DNA of 64,000 bases. Origin: Opitutia bacterium UBA7350. Its GTDB lineage: Bacteria; Verrucomicrobiota; Verrucomicrobiia; Opitutales; Coraliomargaritaceae. Below, one piece after another: positions 26,994 to 35,978 of the stretch. Location: assembly GCA_949524905.1 (NCBI GenBank), contig CATINC010000004.1, positions 177,840-241,839 of the forward strand, read 5' to 3'. Both the position numbers and the translations under genes were made by a program. The number at the start of each line of letters is the position of its first letter. Within the stretch, counting starts at the first letter, position 1. Under the pieces are notes generated by a model. It made no database searches. It saw only the letters and a program-made list of their open reading frames with translations, and had not been told where the DNA came from.

Positions 26994-28580
26994 TTACTCG
27001 GACACCTTAATATTTGCAACCTGGTAAGTTGGGTCATCCGGCAAAAGGATTACATCGACCATGCTGTCGGCTTTTTTTAGCAACTCTCGGCAATTAGGAC
27101 TGATGTGTTGTAAATGCAGAATCTTGCCAGCAGCGCGATAGCGGTCCGCAAGTTTACTGATGGCATCCAGACCAGAGTGATCCCAGACCCGTGAATCCTT
27201 AAAATCGATAATCACCTCATCTGGGTCTGAAGCAGGTTTAAATTCATTACTGAACTCTGTAACAGATCCGAAGAAAAGGGGGCCGTGCAAATAGTAAACC
27301 TTGATGCCATCTTTGCGTGTCTCGCAGGAACGATGGATGTGGTGTGCAGATTTCCACGCAAAAGCGAGGGCTGAAACAATAACGCCAGAAATGACCGCAA
27401 GCGCCAAGTTGTGTGTAAGCACCGTCACACCCGAAACTAGCACCAATACAAAGGCATCGGTCTTGGGAATCTTGCGAAGGATACGAAAACTGGACCATTC
27501 AAAGGTACCAACCACTACCATGAACATCACGCCGGTTAAAGCTGCCAATGGAATACGCTCGATCAGCGGACTCGCAAAAAGAATAAAAATAAGTAAGCAA
27601 GTGCCCGCGGCGATACCAGATAGCCGACCGCGCCCACCGGAACGGATATTAATAATACTCTGTCCGATCATAGCGCATCCACCCATCCCGCCGAAGAAAC
27701 CTGTGACAATATTTGCAAGCCCTTGCCCGACACACTCGCGGTTGCTCTTACCTCGTGTTTCGGTCAATTCATCAATAAGCGTCAAGGTCATTAATGATTC
27801 AATCAAACCAACCGCCGCAAGAATAATAGAAAATGGTAGAATAAATTGAACGGTGCTCCAATCGAGCGGGATAATAAAATGAACAAGACTTGGAAGCCCA
27901 CCTCCAATCGCAGACATATTACCCACGACGAGGGTGTCGAGCTGGCAAGCGATTACAATCAGACTGACAGTCACAATCGCAACCAGCGAGGACGGAACCT
28001 GAGTGGTTAATTTCGGCAAAAATTGTATGATAAACATCGTCAGCGCAACCAATCCAAGCATTAGGTATAGCGCGTAACCGTTCAGCCAAGCTGCCCCAGG
28101 TTCAGTTGGTGCACCCGTAAACATCGGAAACTGTGCCTGGAAAATCACAATCGCTAATCCATTGACGAATCCGAACATTACTGGTTGTGGGATGAGGCGA
28201 ATAAAACGCCCCAATCGCAGCGCGCCGCAGCCAACTTGTATTAGCCCCATCAAAATAACCGCCGCAAATAGATACTGGAGACCTGCATTTTCGCCGAGTC
28301 CTAACTCCAACCCCCTATCATTACCCAATTTGACGAGCCCAACCATTATAACCGCTAAGGCACCGGTCGCACCTGAAATCATACCAGGGCGCCCGCCTGC
28401 AACAGCGGTGATAAGGCACACCATGAAAGCCGCATAAAGACCAACCAGCGGCGGTACTCCCGCAATGATGGCAAAGGCCACTGCCTCTGGAACGAGGGCA
28501 AGTGCAACCGTCAGGCCGGAAAGAATATCGTCTTTTATATACAGACGATTGCCAAATTTTCGATAAATAAGATAAATCAC
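26994..28580 (-). CDS. SulP family anion transporter with STAS domain
   Basis: Transporter of 528 residues with the SLC26/SulP core: DILSGLTVALALVPEAVAFA, a first-half segment ending in GGRPGMISGATGALAV, many membrane helices, and GMGGCAMIGQSIINIRSGGR. A C-terminal STAS domain follows (about 425-515, EVIIDFKDSRVWDHSGLDAI). Substrates in the family are sulfate, bicarbonate or other anions; no carbonic anhydrase or sulfate assimilation gene is nearby to decide. The start is a GTG at 28580, since no ATG lies before the first conserved helix. Confidence 0.93.
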   Translation of the reverse strand: MIYLIYRKFGNRLYIKDDILSGLTVALALVPEAVAFAIIAGVPPLVGLYAAFMVCLITAVAGGRPGMISGATGALAVIMVGLVKLGNDRGLELGLGENAGLQYLFAAVILMGLIQVGCGALRLGRFIRLIPQPVMFGFVNGLAIVIFQAQFPMFTGAPTEPGAAWLNGYALYLMLGLVALTMFIIQFLPKLTTQVPSSLVAIVTVSLIVIACQLDTLVVGNMSAIGGGLPSLVHFIIPLDWSTVQFILPFSIILAAVGLIESLMTLTLIDELTETRGKSNRECVGQGLANIVTGFFGGMGGCAMIGQSIINIRSGGRGRLSGIAAGTCLLIFILFASPLIERIPLAALTGVMFMVVVGTFEWSSFRILRKIPKTDAFVLVLVSGVTVLTHNLALAVISGVIVSALAFAWKSAHHIHRSCETRKDGIKVYYLHGPLFFGSVTEFSNEFKPASDPDEVIIDFKDSRVWDHSGLDAISKLADRYRAAGKILHLQHISPNCRELLKKADSMVDVILLPDDPTYQVANIKVSE

Positions 28581-28701
28581 AATAGTAGTGTTGTTTTAGT
28601 CAGGCAAAACCCCGCTGGCAGGATCGCTCCGGACATAAGGGTTTATCGATGCTTCGTGCAAATAGAATCGCTTTTCACCCGCCAATTATCACCGTTACGG
28701 C

Positions 28702-29952
28702 ATGCCCTCCCACAAGACAGAGACTCGACACATTGCCATTATTGGCGGAGGCGCCGCTGGATTCTTCGCTGCAGTAACGGCCGCTGAGGCTAATCCTCAG
28801 GCTCGTGTTCTTCTGCTCGAGCAAGGTAAACGCTGCCTTCAAAAGGTTAAAATATCAGGTGGGGGGCGCTGTAATGTTACCCACAGTTGCTTTGACCCAA
28901 CAGAACTAGCAGATAACTATCCCCGTGGGTCGCGCGAGCTGCGTGCTGCTTTCCATCGCTGGCAACCCCGTGACACCATCGAGTGGTTCTCCCAACGCGG
29001 CGTGTCAATTAAACGCGAAACCGATGGCCGAATGTTTCCGATAACGGACGATTCTCAAACCATCATCGATTGTCTGCGCGAAGCTGCCCGCGCGGCTAAG
29101 GTTGAAATCCGAACCGAATGCGGACTTAAAAAGCTACACCCAAAATCTACATCTGCCAAAGGCTTTACTCTCAGCCTCACCGATGGTAGCCATTTGGAAG
29201 TCGATGCAATTTGTATTGCCGCGGGCTCACTGAAAAATTCCAAGCTACCCAATGATCTTAAAGCTCTTGGGCATACCATTGAAGCACTTGCACCTTCGCT
29301 TTTTGCTTTTAATGTTAACGATGCCCGCCTCCATGATCTAGCGGGGCTTTCCGTTCCTCAAGCTCGGGTTACCGCCTTGCCCGTCGATCAACCACAGAAC
29401 GGCCCCCTACTCATCACGCATCGCGGGCTCAGCGGGCCTGCCGTCCTGCGCGCCTCTGCATGGGGTGCTCGTGAAATTCAATCCGTAAATTATAAATTTA
29501 AAATCACCATCAATTGGTTCGGCAAAACCACTGAAGCTGAACTCAAGACCGCATTTACCAAACTCCGCCAAAACGCAGCCCGCAAAGCCGTCAAAAATAC
29601 CCCCATCGAACCGCTACCCCGTCGTCTTTGGGAACGCCTTACCCTATACGCCGGTATTTCTGAAGATTGTCCCTGGTCACAACTTGGTAAAATTTCTGAA
29701 GCCGCCCTCCTTCAAGAGTGCCTTGCTGGTCGCTACGCCGTGGACGGCAAATCAACCAACAAAGAAGAATTTGTCACCTGTGGTGGGATTCGCCTTAAAG
29801 AGGTGGACTTCCGCCGCATGGAAAGCAAATACCAACCCGGTTTACATTTTGCAGGGGAATGCCTTGACTTCGACGGCATCACTGGAGGGTTTAATTTTCA
29901 AGCAGCCTGGACTACTGGACGTGTCGCAGGCGAGGCCATGGCAGGGAGTTAA
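28702..29952 (+). CDS. HI0933/BaiN-type NAD(P)/FAD-dependent oxidoreductase
   Basis: Flavoprotein of 416 residues. The FAD-binding start IGGGAAGFFAAVTAAEA is followed by LLEQGKRCLQKVKISGGGRCNVTHS, the family hallmark (in pieces), an inserted domain, and the end GECLDFDGITGGFNFQAAWTTGRVAGEA (in pieces). The family was long annotated as HI0933-like; one member (BaiN) reduces bile acids, but most have no known substrate, so no reaction is assigned here. It is divergent from the SulP gene. Confidence 0.92.
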   Translation: MPSHKTETRHIAIIGGGAAGFFAAVTAAEANPQARVLLLEQGKRCLQKVKISGGGRCNVTHSCFDPTELADNYPRGSRELRAAFHRWQPRDTIEWFSQRGVSIKRETDGRMFPITDDSQTIIDCLREAARAAKVEIRTECGLKKLHPKSTSAKGFTLSLTDGSHLEVDAICIAAGSLKNSKLPNDLKALGHTIEALAPSLFAFNVNDARLHDLAGLSVPQARVTALPVDQPQNGPLLITHRGLSGPAVLRASAWGAREIQSVNYKFKITINWFGKTTEAELKTAFTKLRQNAARKAVKNTPIEPLPRRLWERLTLYAGISEDCPWSQLGKISEAALLQECLAGRYAVDGKSTNKEEFVTCGGIRLKEVDFRRMESKYQPGLHFAGECLDFDGITGGFNFQAAWTTGRVAGEAMAGS

Positions 29953-29977
29953 AGAGTAAGTTCCTTAAAAAGGGCAC

Positions 29978-30000
29978 AAAAAAGCTCCACCGAAGTGGCA
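29978..30000 (-). terminator. Terminator of the outer-membrane barrel gene
   Basis: CCAC (29987-29990) and GTGG (29995-29998) close a TTCG tetraloop as read on the minus strand, followed by AGC and six T (complement of 29978-29983). It lies 20 bases beyond the stop at 30020. Confidence 0.65.
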
Positions 30001-30019
30001 CTTAATATTTATAGTAAAA

Positions 30020-30679
30020 TCAACTGCCCCATGACCAACTAAGCCCTGCTGTGTAATTGTAGGTATCGAACTCAAAAGTAGAAATACTGAGATCTAGAAT
30101 TAGATTATCGGTAAGACCATGTTCATATCCAAGGCTAAAGCTTTCTTCCCAATCAGAACCGCTATCATTCTCAAGAGCGTCTGTAAATTGAGCCGCCGCT
30201 GCAGAACCTCCTAGTCGAGCAATTGTTGAAGCAGATAATATCTTGGTGTCTTCAACAGAAGAATCAGTAAAATCGACACCAAAAGAAAATATTGAATTTT
30301 CAGAAACTTTATACCTGCCTTCAACACCAACAATATATGAACTTAGTTCCATTATCTCCTGACCAACAAAGTCTAAATTTGATTTTGCGTAGCCAATGGA
30401 AGGAACAATGTCAAAATCTGGAGATACTGAGTAGGCATAACTCAGAAATAGACCGTAATCTTTAGATTTCATGTCTAATGCGCCGATGTCAGTATTATCA
30501 ATTTCATCAAACTCGGATGTTGCGTAGGTTAAACCAACTATAAAAGAAGTCTCTAAAATTTCAGAAACAATGCCAAATCCATATCCATAAACTTCATCAT
30601 CTCCAATTGAATTCCCACATAAAGCACCCACTGAATTGTAGGAATTGGATAATTCAATCGCTTGCAGATGAGTGATCAA
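30020..30679 (-). CDS. Outer-membrane beta-barrel protein with damaged or non-standard start
   Basis: Product of about 219 residues made of alternating strands (GYGFGIVSEILETSFIVGLTYATSEF, in pieces; FDIVPSIGYAKSNLDF; DWEESFSLGYEHGL) typical of a small porin-like or autotransporter-like barrel, ending YTAGLSWSWGS. The only standard start is a TTG at 30679, which leaves half a signal peptide. In the same frame, codons back to 30712 read KIIFLPILPILLITHLQA, a convincing signal peptide with a cleavage site before IELS, but no ATG, GTG, TTG or CTG heads it and a stop lies at 30713-30715. Either a rare start (ATA 30709, ATC 30706, ATT 30685) is used or the start codon has been lost. It has no known partner nearby. 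Confidence 0.6.
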   Translation of the reverse strand: MITHLQAIELSNSYNSVGALCGNSIGDDEVYGYGFGIVSEILETSFIVGLTYATSEFDEIDNTDIGALDMKSKDYGLFLSYAYSVSPDFDIVPSIGYAKSNLDFVGQEIMELSSYIVGVEGRYKVSENSIFSFGVDFTDSSVEDTKILSASTIARLGGSAAAAQFTDALENDSGSDWEESFSLGYEHGLTDNLILDLSISTFEFDTYNYTAGLSWSWGS

Positions 30680-30712
30680 TAAAATGGGAAGTATCGGTAG
30701 AAAGATTATTTT

Positions 30713-31068
30713 TTATATTCTATTTTTTAACTATTTTATATGAATATTAAATGTCAAAAGTAAAATTGTTTTTTCCTGAAGCACATACATTTGCTCCCCC
30801 ATTTATCTGGAGGGTGTGTTCGACTTGCGGCGTGATAAAGGAGTTACGGAAATTCGGAGCGCTGGCTGCTGTGGACAAAAATGCGTGCTTCGAGTCCGGC
30901 ATGGGACGCGGCGATCGAGGATGCCTACTCCTAGGACTTGGCCTTGAGGATCGGGGAGCACGTATTCGCTGGCCTTGGGGAATTTGTATTCGTGGAGCTC
31001 GAGCTCGGTCACGGAAAAACCAAGCACCAAATTAAGGGAGGCACTGCAAAGGTTTTCAACAACAGGAA
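30713..31068. other. Intergenic segment: AT-rich leader and GC-rich repeat-like island
   Basis: No gene that I trust. About 30713-30780 is very AT-rich and contains TTGACA on the minus strand (near 30751-30756), possibly the promoter of the barrel gene. From about 30809 to 31025 the composition turns clearly GC-richer than its surroundings, with palindromes such as GAGCTCGAGCTC near 30995 and short hairpins. Both strands are open for 75-94 codons here, but the predicted peptides are Arg/Gly/Cys-rich and low in complexity, so coding is doubtful. It may be a copy of a dispersed element. Confidence 0.45.
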
Positions 31069-32181
31069 TTAAGCGGCACGCTTAAAGAGCCAATCAGCGA
31101 TAAAAATCATGGCAAAGATAGGAAGCCCGGCAGCCATCCATGCTGGTATGATTTGGCGTTCACCCAGAAGGGTTGCAATATTAATGAGCAAGAAGAAGCC
31201 CGCAAAGAAGGCGAGGCTCTTTGAAATACCAACCATGGGACTGGTGCGCACCCCCGTCGCCGCAAAGGGAACCGCGATGCCAACCATGATTAGACAAGTA
31301 AAGGGGCTGGCGAGCTGTTGGAAGTAGCGCACCAGGTAGGCGTGTACCGCAGGGTTGTCCTCAACAGGGATGGTTTTAATGATTTTATGGATTTCGTGGA
31401 GGGATAGTTCCTTGGGTCGCTTGTATAGGGCTAGCATGAGGGCTGGGTCCTCGGTAAATTCAGGAAAAACTTTTTGCTCAAAGGGAATGATACGAAGGGG
31501 ATCACCGGTCACAGGATCAAGGAGGAGTTCCCGGCCGTTGAGAAAAATCCAGTTACCTTGGGTATCATCATAATACGCTTCACTGGCACTGATACGTTGC
31601 GATTCATGACCTTCGGTATCACGAATGTGAACATTGATACCCAAGGCAAGCCAAGCGCGTTCACTGAAACGATCCATAAACCAGAGGCGTCCATTTTGGC
31701 GATTATCGAAGCCCATGTTATAGATAAGTCCGATTTCATGAGATTCCATAACTGCTTCACGAGCGGCGTAGTCGAGTTGGTCGTAAAAAGTACGCGAGCG
31801 TTCAACCGTTTGTGGGACAAGAAAAGCAGTTAGATAAAAGAGCCCCATAGACAAAAGGAATCCCACGACCCAAAGAGAGCGGCAAATACGCAGCAGACTG
31901 ACACCTTGAGCACGTAGCGCGATAATTTCGTTATTGCGGTGAAGGTTTCCCACTGCAAAGAGAAGGGAAACTAAAAAGATGATGGGGAGTACCAGCGTAA
32001 GATAAGCTGGAAGCGTCAGGGAAATATAGTAAAGAATCTGTAGAAAAGTAGCTTGTGCTTGAAAGAGATCCGGTAATTTATCCAGCATGTTATGAAGGAT
32101 CAAAACACCTACTACGAGGCTGAAGGTCAGCAGGAAGGCAACCAACCACTCCTTCAAAATATATCGATCAATTAATAGCAT
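31069..32181 (-). CDS. lptG: LptF/LptG-family lipopolysaccharide export permease
   Basis: YjgP/YjgQ-type permease of 370 residues: N-terminal DRYILKEWLVAFLLTFSLVV, two further membrane helices, a periplasmic beta-rich domain (about 130-265) and three C-terminal helices (HAYLVRYFQQLASPFTCLIMVGIAVPF, in pieces). Such proteins form the membrane part of the Lpt system that extracts LPS from the inner membrane. Whether it is LptF or LptG cannot be fixed by eye, and the partner permease, LptB and LptC are not in the window. Divergent from the sodium symporter gene. Confidence 0.9.
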   Translation of the reverse strand: MLLIDRYILKEWLVAFLLTFSLVVGVLILHNMLDKLPDLFQAQATFLQILYYISLTLPAYLTLVLPIIFLVSLLFAVGNLHRNNEIIALRAQGVSLLRICRSLWVVGFLLSMGLFYLTAFLVPQTVERSRTFYDQLDYAAREAVMESHEIGLIYNMGFDNRQNGRLWFMDRFSERAWLALGINVHIRDTEGHESQRISASEAYYDDTQGNWIFLNGRELLLDPVTGDPLRIIPFEQKVFPEFTEDPALMLALYKRPKELSLHEIHKIIKTIPVEDNPAVHAYLVRYFQQLASPFTCLIMVGIAVPFAATGVRTSPMVGISKSLAFFAGFFLLINIATLLGERQIIPAWMAAGLPIFAMIFIADWLFKRAA

Positions 32182-32275
32182 TGGTTTCTATTTACGCTCT
32201 TTGAGGGCGAGTTGTCACTCAGTTTAGATGGTTTTTTGCTGGATTCTGTCATTTTCCTGTTGTTAATAAGGTACA

Positions 32276-33991
32276 GTGTCTCAATTAAAAGAATCATGGA
32301 ACTCGCGGTTCGGCGTAATTCTAGCAGTTGCAGGTAGTGCCGTCGGCTTAGGGAATTTTTTGCGCTTTCCAGGGCAAGCGGCAGAATATGGTGGCGGTGC
32401 CTTTATGTTGGCTTATTTTGTGGCTTTTCTGTTAATAGGTTTACCCATCTGTTGGGCGGAATGGACCATGGGTCGGCATGGCGGTGGACTTGGTTTTAAT
32501 TCCTGCCCCGGTATTTTTAGTGCCATAACGCAACATCCTGCATTTAAATACCTCGGAGTGATTGGAGTTTTAATTCCGGTCATTATTTATATGTACTATG
32601 TGTATATTGAGGCCTGGTGCCTCGGATATGCAGTCAATTTTTTCGTTGGAGAGATGAATTTTAAAACGATTGAGGAATCGAGTGGTTTCTGGGGTAGTTT
32701 TATTGGAATAAAAGAGGACGGGGCTGCGATTGGTTTTGGTCTCCACCAAGTAGGGTTTTATCTCCTGCTAGTTTTCTTATTAAATTTTATTTTGATCTAT
32801 CGAGGTATTTCAAAAGGGATCGAATTTTTCTGCCGATACGCCATGCCCACACTGGTTATTTTGGCACTCGTCATTCTAATACGCGTACTGACCTTAGGGA
32901 CTCCCGATCCTGCGTATCCCGAGCGCAACGTCAACAATGGCTTGGGTTTCATGTGGAACCCCAGTAAGGTCGTGGTAGAAAACCAAAATGCTGAGGGTTT
33001 ATGGCTTATCGCTGAAGAAATCGTAGATACAAAAAGCATTGAGAGCGCCCAGGCACAGGCTTTTCTGGATGACTCCAAACGCGTGCGACGGATTACCGTC
33101 TTTGAACAATTGGTGAATCCACAGCTCTGGCTAGCGGCTGCTGGGCAAATTTTCTTTTCCCTCTCAGTAGGGTTTGGAGTTATTATCACTTATTCCAGTT
33201 ATCTAAGGCGTCGGGATGATGTCGTATTGAGTGGCTTGACAGCAACCAGTGCGAATGAATTTTGCGAAGTGGCGCTGGGTGGATTAATCACCCTCCCCGC
33301 GGCGGTAACTTTTTTAGGCGTAGCAGGTGTAGCCGGGATGGGTACTTTTGGCCTAGGCTTTAACGTACTGCCTATGGTATTTACCAGTATGCCTTTAGGC
33401 GCATTTTTTGGCGGGCTTTTCTTTTTCCTCCTTTTTCTAGCAGCTGTTACCAGCTCACTCTCAATGCTTCAACCTGGTATCGCTTTTCTCGAAGAATCTC
33501 TGCGACTTAATCGGAAACAATCGGTAGCCCTCTTGGGAATGATAACCGCCGTCGGTTGTGCCTTCGTGGTTTATTTCAGCACCGATAGTAAAGCCTTAGA
33601 GACCCTTGATTTTTGGGTGGGGACCTTCCTAATCTTTGTCCTTTCAACTATTCAAATTATCATTTTTGGCTGGATCATCGGTATCAAAAAAGGATTCATC
33701 TTGGCACATGAGGGTGCGGCGATTATGATTCCGAGTATCTTTAAATTCATCATAAAATTCGTGAGCCCACTGCTCTTGTTGGTAATCTTTACTCTGTGGA
33801 TGGCCTCTAATCTCTTTGGCTTAAATTTCTCTACTGGAGAGACGAGTTACAGTAAATTTGTCCGTGATCTTTTCATTGAACCTAATCGAGTGGCTTGGTT
33901 AAGCATCGGCTTGATTTTCCTTGTAGCGTGTTTCTTTGCCTACTGTGTTGCCCTCAATCCAAACTTTAAAACCTCCAAGCAGAAAGATTAA
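32276..33991 (+). CDS. Sodium-dependent symporter, neurotransmitter:sodium symporter (SNF) family
   Basis: Protein of 571 residues from GTG 32276, with AAGG five bases ahead. The first helix has the sodium-site signature [21 protein letters not shown], and about twelve membrane segments follow, including [14 protein letters not shown]. The family (LeuT-like) carries amino acids or related solutes with Na+; the substrate is unknown. A helix-poor insertion near residues 230-275 is longer than in LeuT. A small membrane protein gene follows after three bases, as in the MetP/MetS pair. Confidence 0.93.
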   Translation: MSQLKESWNSRFGVILAVAGSAVGLGNFLRFPGQAAEYGGGAFMLAYFVAFLLIGLPICWAEWTMGRHGGGLGFNSCPGIFSAITQHPAFKYLGVIGVLIPVIIYMYYVYIEAWCLGYAVNFFVGEMNFKTIEESSGFWGSFIGIKEDGAAIGFGLHQVGFYLLLVFLLNFILIYRGISKGIEFFCRYAMPTLVILALVILIRVLTLGTPDPAYPERNVNNGLGFMWNPSKVVVENQNAEGLWLIAEEIVDTKSIESAQAQAFLDDSKRVRRITVFEQLVNPQLWLAAAGQIFFSLSVGFGVIITYSSYLRRRDDVVLSGLTATSANEFCEVALGGLITLPAAVTFLGVAGVAGMGTFGLGFNVLPMVFTSMPLGAFFGGLFFFLLFLAAVTSSLSMLQPGIAFLEESLRLNRKQSVALLGMITAVGCAFVVYFSTDSKALETLDFWVGTFLIFVLSTIQIIIFGWIIGIKKGFILAHEGAAIMIPSIFKFIIKFVSPLLLLVIFTLWMASNLFGLNFSTGETSYSKFVRDLFIEPNRVAWLSIGLIFLVACFFAYCVALNPNFKTSKQKD

Positions 33992-33994
33992 ATC

Positions 33995-34150
33995 ATGACG
34001 ACAAGCGGTTGGATAATCATGTTAGTGTCAGTCAGTTCTGTGACGGCGCTTCTGGCTTGGTGTATTATAAAGGTTTTAAAATCTTCCACAGACGCGGAAT
34101 CCCGTAAGGAACTCGACTTGGAAAGTCAGGATGTAGCAAGTGAAGACTAG
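33995..34150 (+). CDS. Small single-helix membrane protein, possible symporter subunit
   Basis: The ATG at 33995, three bases after the symporter stop, opens a 51-codon frame: a short N-terminus MTTSGWIIMLVSVSSV begins one membrane helix (about 6-27), followed by a charged cytosolic tail (SRKELDLESQDVASED). In actinobacteria a comparable small protein, MetS, is needed by the SNF transporter MetP, so a subunit or assembly role is a fair inference. Its TAG stop shares the palindrome CTAG (34147-34150) with the stop of ptsI on the other strand. Confidence 0.75.
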   Translation: MTTSGWIIMLVSVSSVTALLAWCIIKVLKSSTDAESRKELDLESQDVASED

Positions 34151-35919
34151 CCTGCAATAACTGCAACCGGACCCAGAACTTGTTCATGAAAATGTTGAAG
34201 TCGCGCTTTTACTTCATTGGGATCTTCCAATTTTAAAACGGCTTCAACCAAACCCTGTGCGCGCTTAAGGTGAAGTTTACGTAGAAAATATTTTAATTCT
34301 GGCAAAAGCGCTGAAGCCATACTGAGGGAGTCTGCACCCATCCCCAAAAGCAGGCTCACAAACAGGGGATCGCCCGCAATCTCTCCACAAACGCCCACGG
34401 GTACACCTGCCGAATGTGCTTGATCAAATATCTGCTTGAGGGTTCGTAAAACTGCAGGATGCGCCGGTTCATATAGGTGGGCGACTCGATCATTCAGGCG
34501 GTCGACTGCCATGAGGTATTGAATTAAATCATTCGTGCCCAAACTTAAAAAATCTACCTCCTTCGCTAGTAGATCAATGGTGAGCGCCGCACTGGGAATC
34601 TCAATCATTGCACCAACCTGCATGGTATCATCAAACGGTTTGCCTTCCTTTTTGAGCTCAGTCTTAGCTTGTTCCAGCATGGCTTTAGCACGGCGCAATT
34701 CATCTAAGCCACTGATCATAGGAAACATGACCTTAACATTTCCGTGGGTACTAGATCGTAGAATGGCCCGAAGTTGCACCATAAAAATATCTGGGGTCTC
34801 CAGGCAAAAACGGATTGCGCGAAAGCCCATAAAAGAACTATCCGCCACCTGATTAGGTCCATCGATTATTTTATCCCCACCAATATCCAGTGTGCGGAAA
34901 ATAACTGGTCGACCCATGGCAGACGATGCCACGGCGTCGTATTCTTCAAATTGTTGCTCTTCAGTCGGGTAACCATGATGTCTTAGGAATAAACCTTCGG
35001 TGCGGAAGAGCCCTACCCCATCAGCACAAACTTGGTCTACCTGAGCAAATTCATCCATGCCTTCGATATTCGACATGAGTGGTAACTTGGTGCCGTCCAA
35101 GGATTCGCTAGGCAAATCAAGCGAAGTCCGATACAGAGCATCCAATTTTTGTCGCTCTGAGGCGAGTTTTCCAAATTGAAACAAGCGTTCCTCGGTGGGA
35201 TGAATGACCACAATACCATCGTAACCATCTACAAGGATCATATCACCAGTGCGAATCTTATGAGTTGCATCATGAAGACTAACGACTGCCGGAATTTGCA
35301 ATGACCGTGCCATGATAACCGAATGGCTGGTTTGTCCTCCAGTGTCTGTGATAAATCCTAGAAATTTATGTCGATCGAGATTAGCAGTATCCGAAGGGGT
35401 CAGATCAGTGGAAACCACAATGCTGTTTCGCTCCATGTGGCCAAGGTCGGTGTTTTGCAGACCAATGAGGTTGTGTAGCAAACGCCGGGAAACATCCTGA
35501 ATATCAGTAACCCGCTCTTTGAGGTAATCATCCTCCATAGAACTGAAAAAAGCCATGTAGCGCTGAACAACTTCGTTGTAACAATGCTCAATGTTGAATC
35601 GTGATTCTCGTACCTCCGTGGTGACTTCCTCTATTAAGGCACTGTCTTCCAAAACCATTAAGTGAGCATCAAAAATACGGGCCTCACCTTCTCCAAGGTT
35701 GGAAGCAACCTTATTGCGCACGGCGGTGATCTCTGCGCGAGTTTCTAGCATAGCCTGCTCAAAGCGCTCAAATTCAGCCTCAATCTCAGTTTCTTCTAGC
35801 TTGTAATGCGGAATCTCAAGTTCGTTACGTTGATAGACAAAAGCAGGCCCGTGTACCACGCCCGGAGAGGCTGCAATACCTTTAATGATGATTTCGTCTT
35901 GGGATCCGGGCTGCGTCAT
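34147..35919 (-). CDS. ptsI: Phosphoenolpyruvate-protein phosphotransferase (enzyme I)
   Basis: Enzyme I of the PTS, 590 residues from ATG 35919. It has the N-terminal start IKGIAASPGVVHGPAFV, the phosphohistidine loop TGGQTSHSVIMARSL (His199), and the PEP-binding barrel with GVGLFRTEGLFLR, RTLDIGGDK and LSLGTNDLIQY plus GVCGEIAGDP. It moves phosphate from PEP to HPr. No ptsH or permease lies in the window, so it may serve regulation as well as sugar uptake. The frame extends to 35964, but those residues are not family-like. ispE is 59 bases upstream in the same direction. Confidence 0.95.
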   Translation of the reverse strand: MTQPGSQDEIIIKGIAASPGVVHGPAFVYQRNELEIPHYKLEETEIEAEFERFEQAMLETRAEITAVRNKVASNLGEGEARIFDAHLMVLEDSALIEEVTTEVRESRFNIEHCYNEVVQRYMAFFSSMEDDYLKERVTDIQDVSRRLLHNLIGLQNTDLGHMERNSIVVSTDLTPSDTANLDRHKFLGFITDTGGQTSHSVIMARSLQIPAVVSLHDATHKIRTGDMILVDGYDGIVVIHPTEERLFQFGKLASERQKLDALYRTSLDLPSESLDGTKLPLMSNIEGMDEFAQVDQVCADGVGLFRTEGLFLRHHGYPTEEQQFEEYDAVASSAMGRPVIFRTLDIGGDKIIDGPNQVADSSFMGFRAIRFCLETPDIFMVQLRAILRSSTHGNVKVMFPMISGLDELRRAKAMLEQAKTELKKEGKPFDDTMQVGAMIEIPSAALTIDLLAKEVDFLSLGTNDLIQYLMAVDRLNDRVAHLYEPAHPAVLRTLKQIFDQAHSAGVPVGVCGEIAGDPLFVSLLLGMGADSLSMASALLPELKYFLRKLHLKRAQGLVEAVLKLEDPNEVKARLQHFHEQVLGPVAVIAG

Positions 35920-35978
35920 AGCAAGGAATAGGACAATATTACCGAAAGGTCTAATACTGCCCAAGTAAGAATCATTAT

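Noticed and set aside
27301-27849. Open frame of about 180 codons on the plus strand
   Set aside because: Antisense to the SulP membrane domain; the composition is that of a mirrored hydrophobic gene.
30751-31035. Possible gene of 94 codons on the plus strand
   Set aside because: Low-complexity Arg/Gly/Cys-rich product in a GC-rich repeat-like block; no ribosome site. Better explained as a repeat element.
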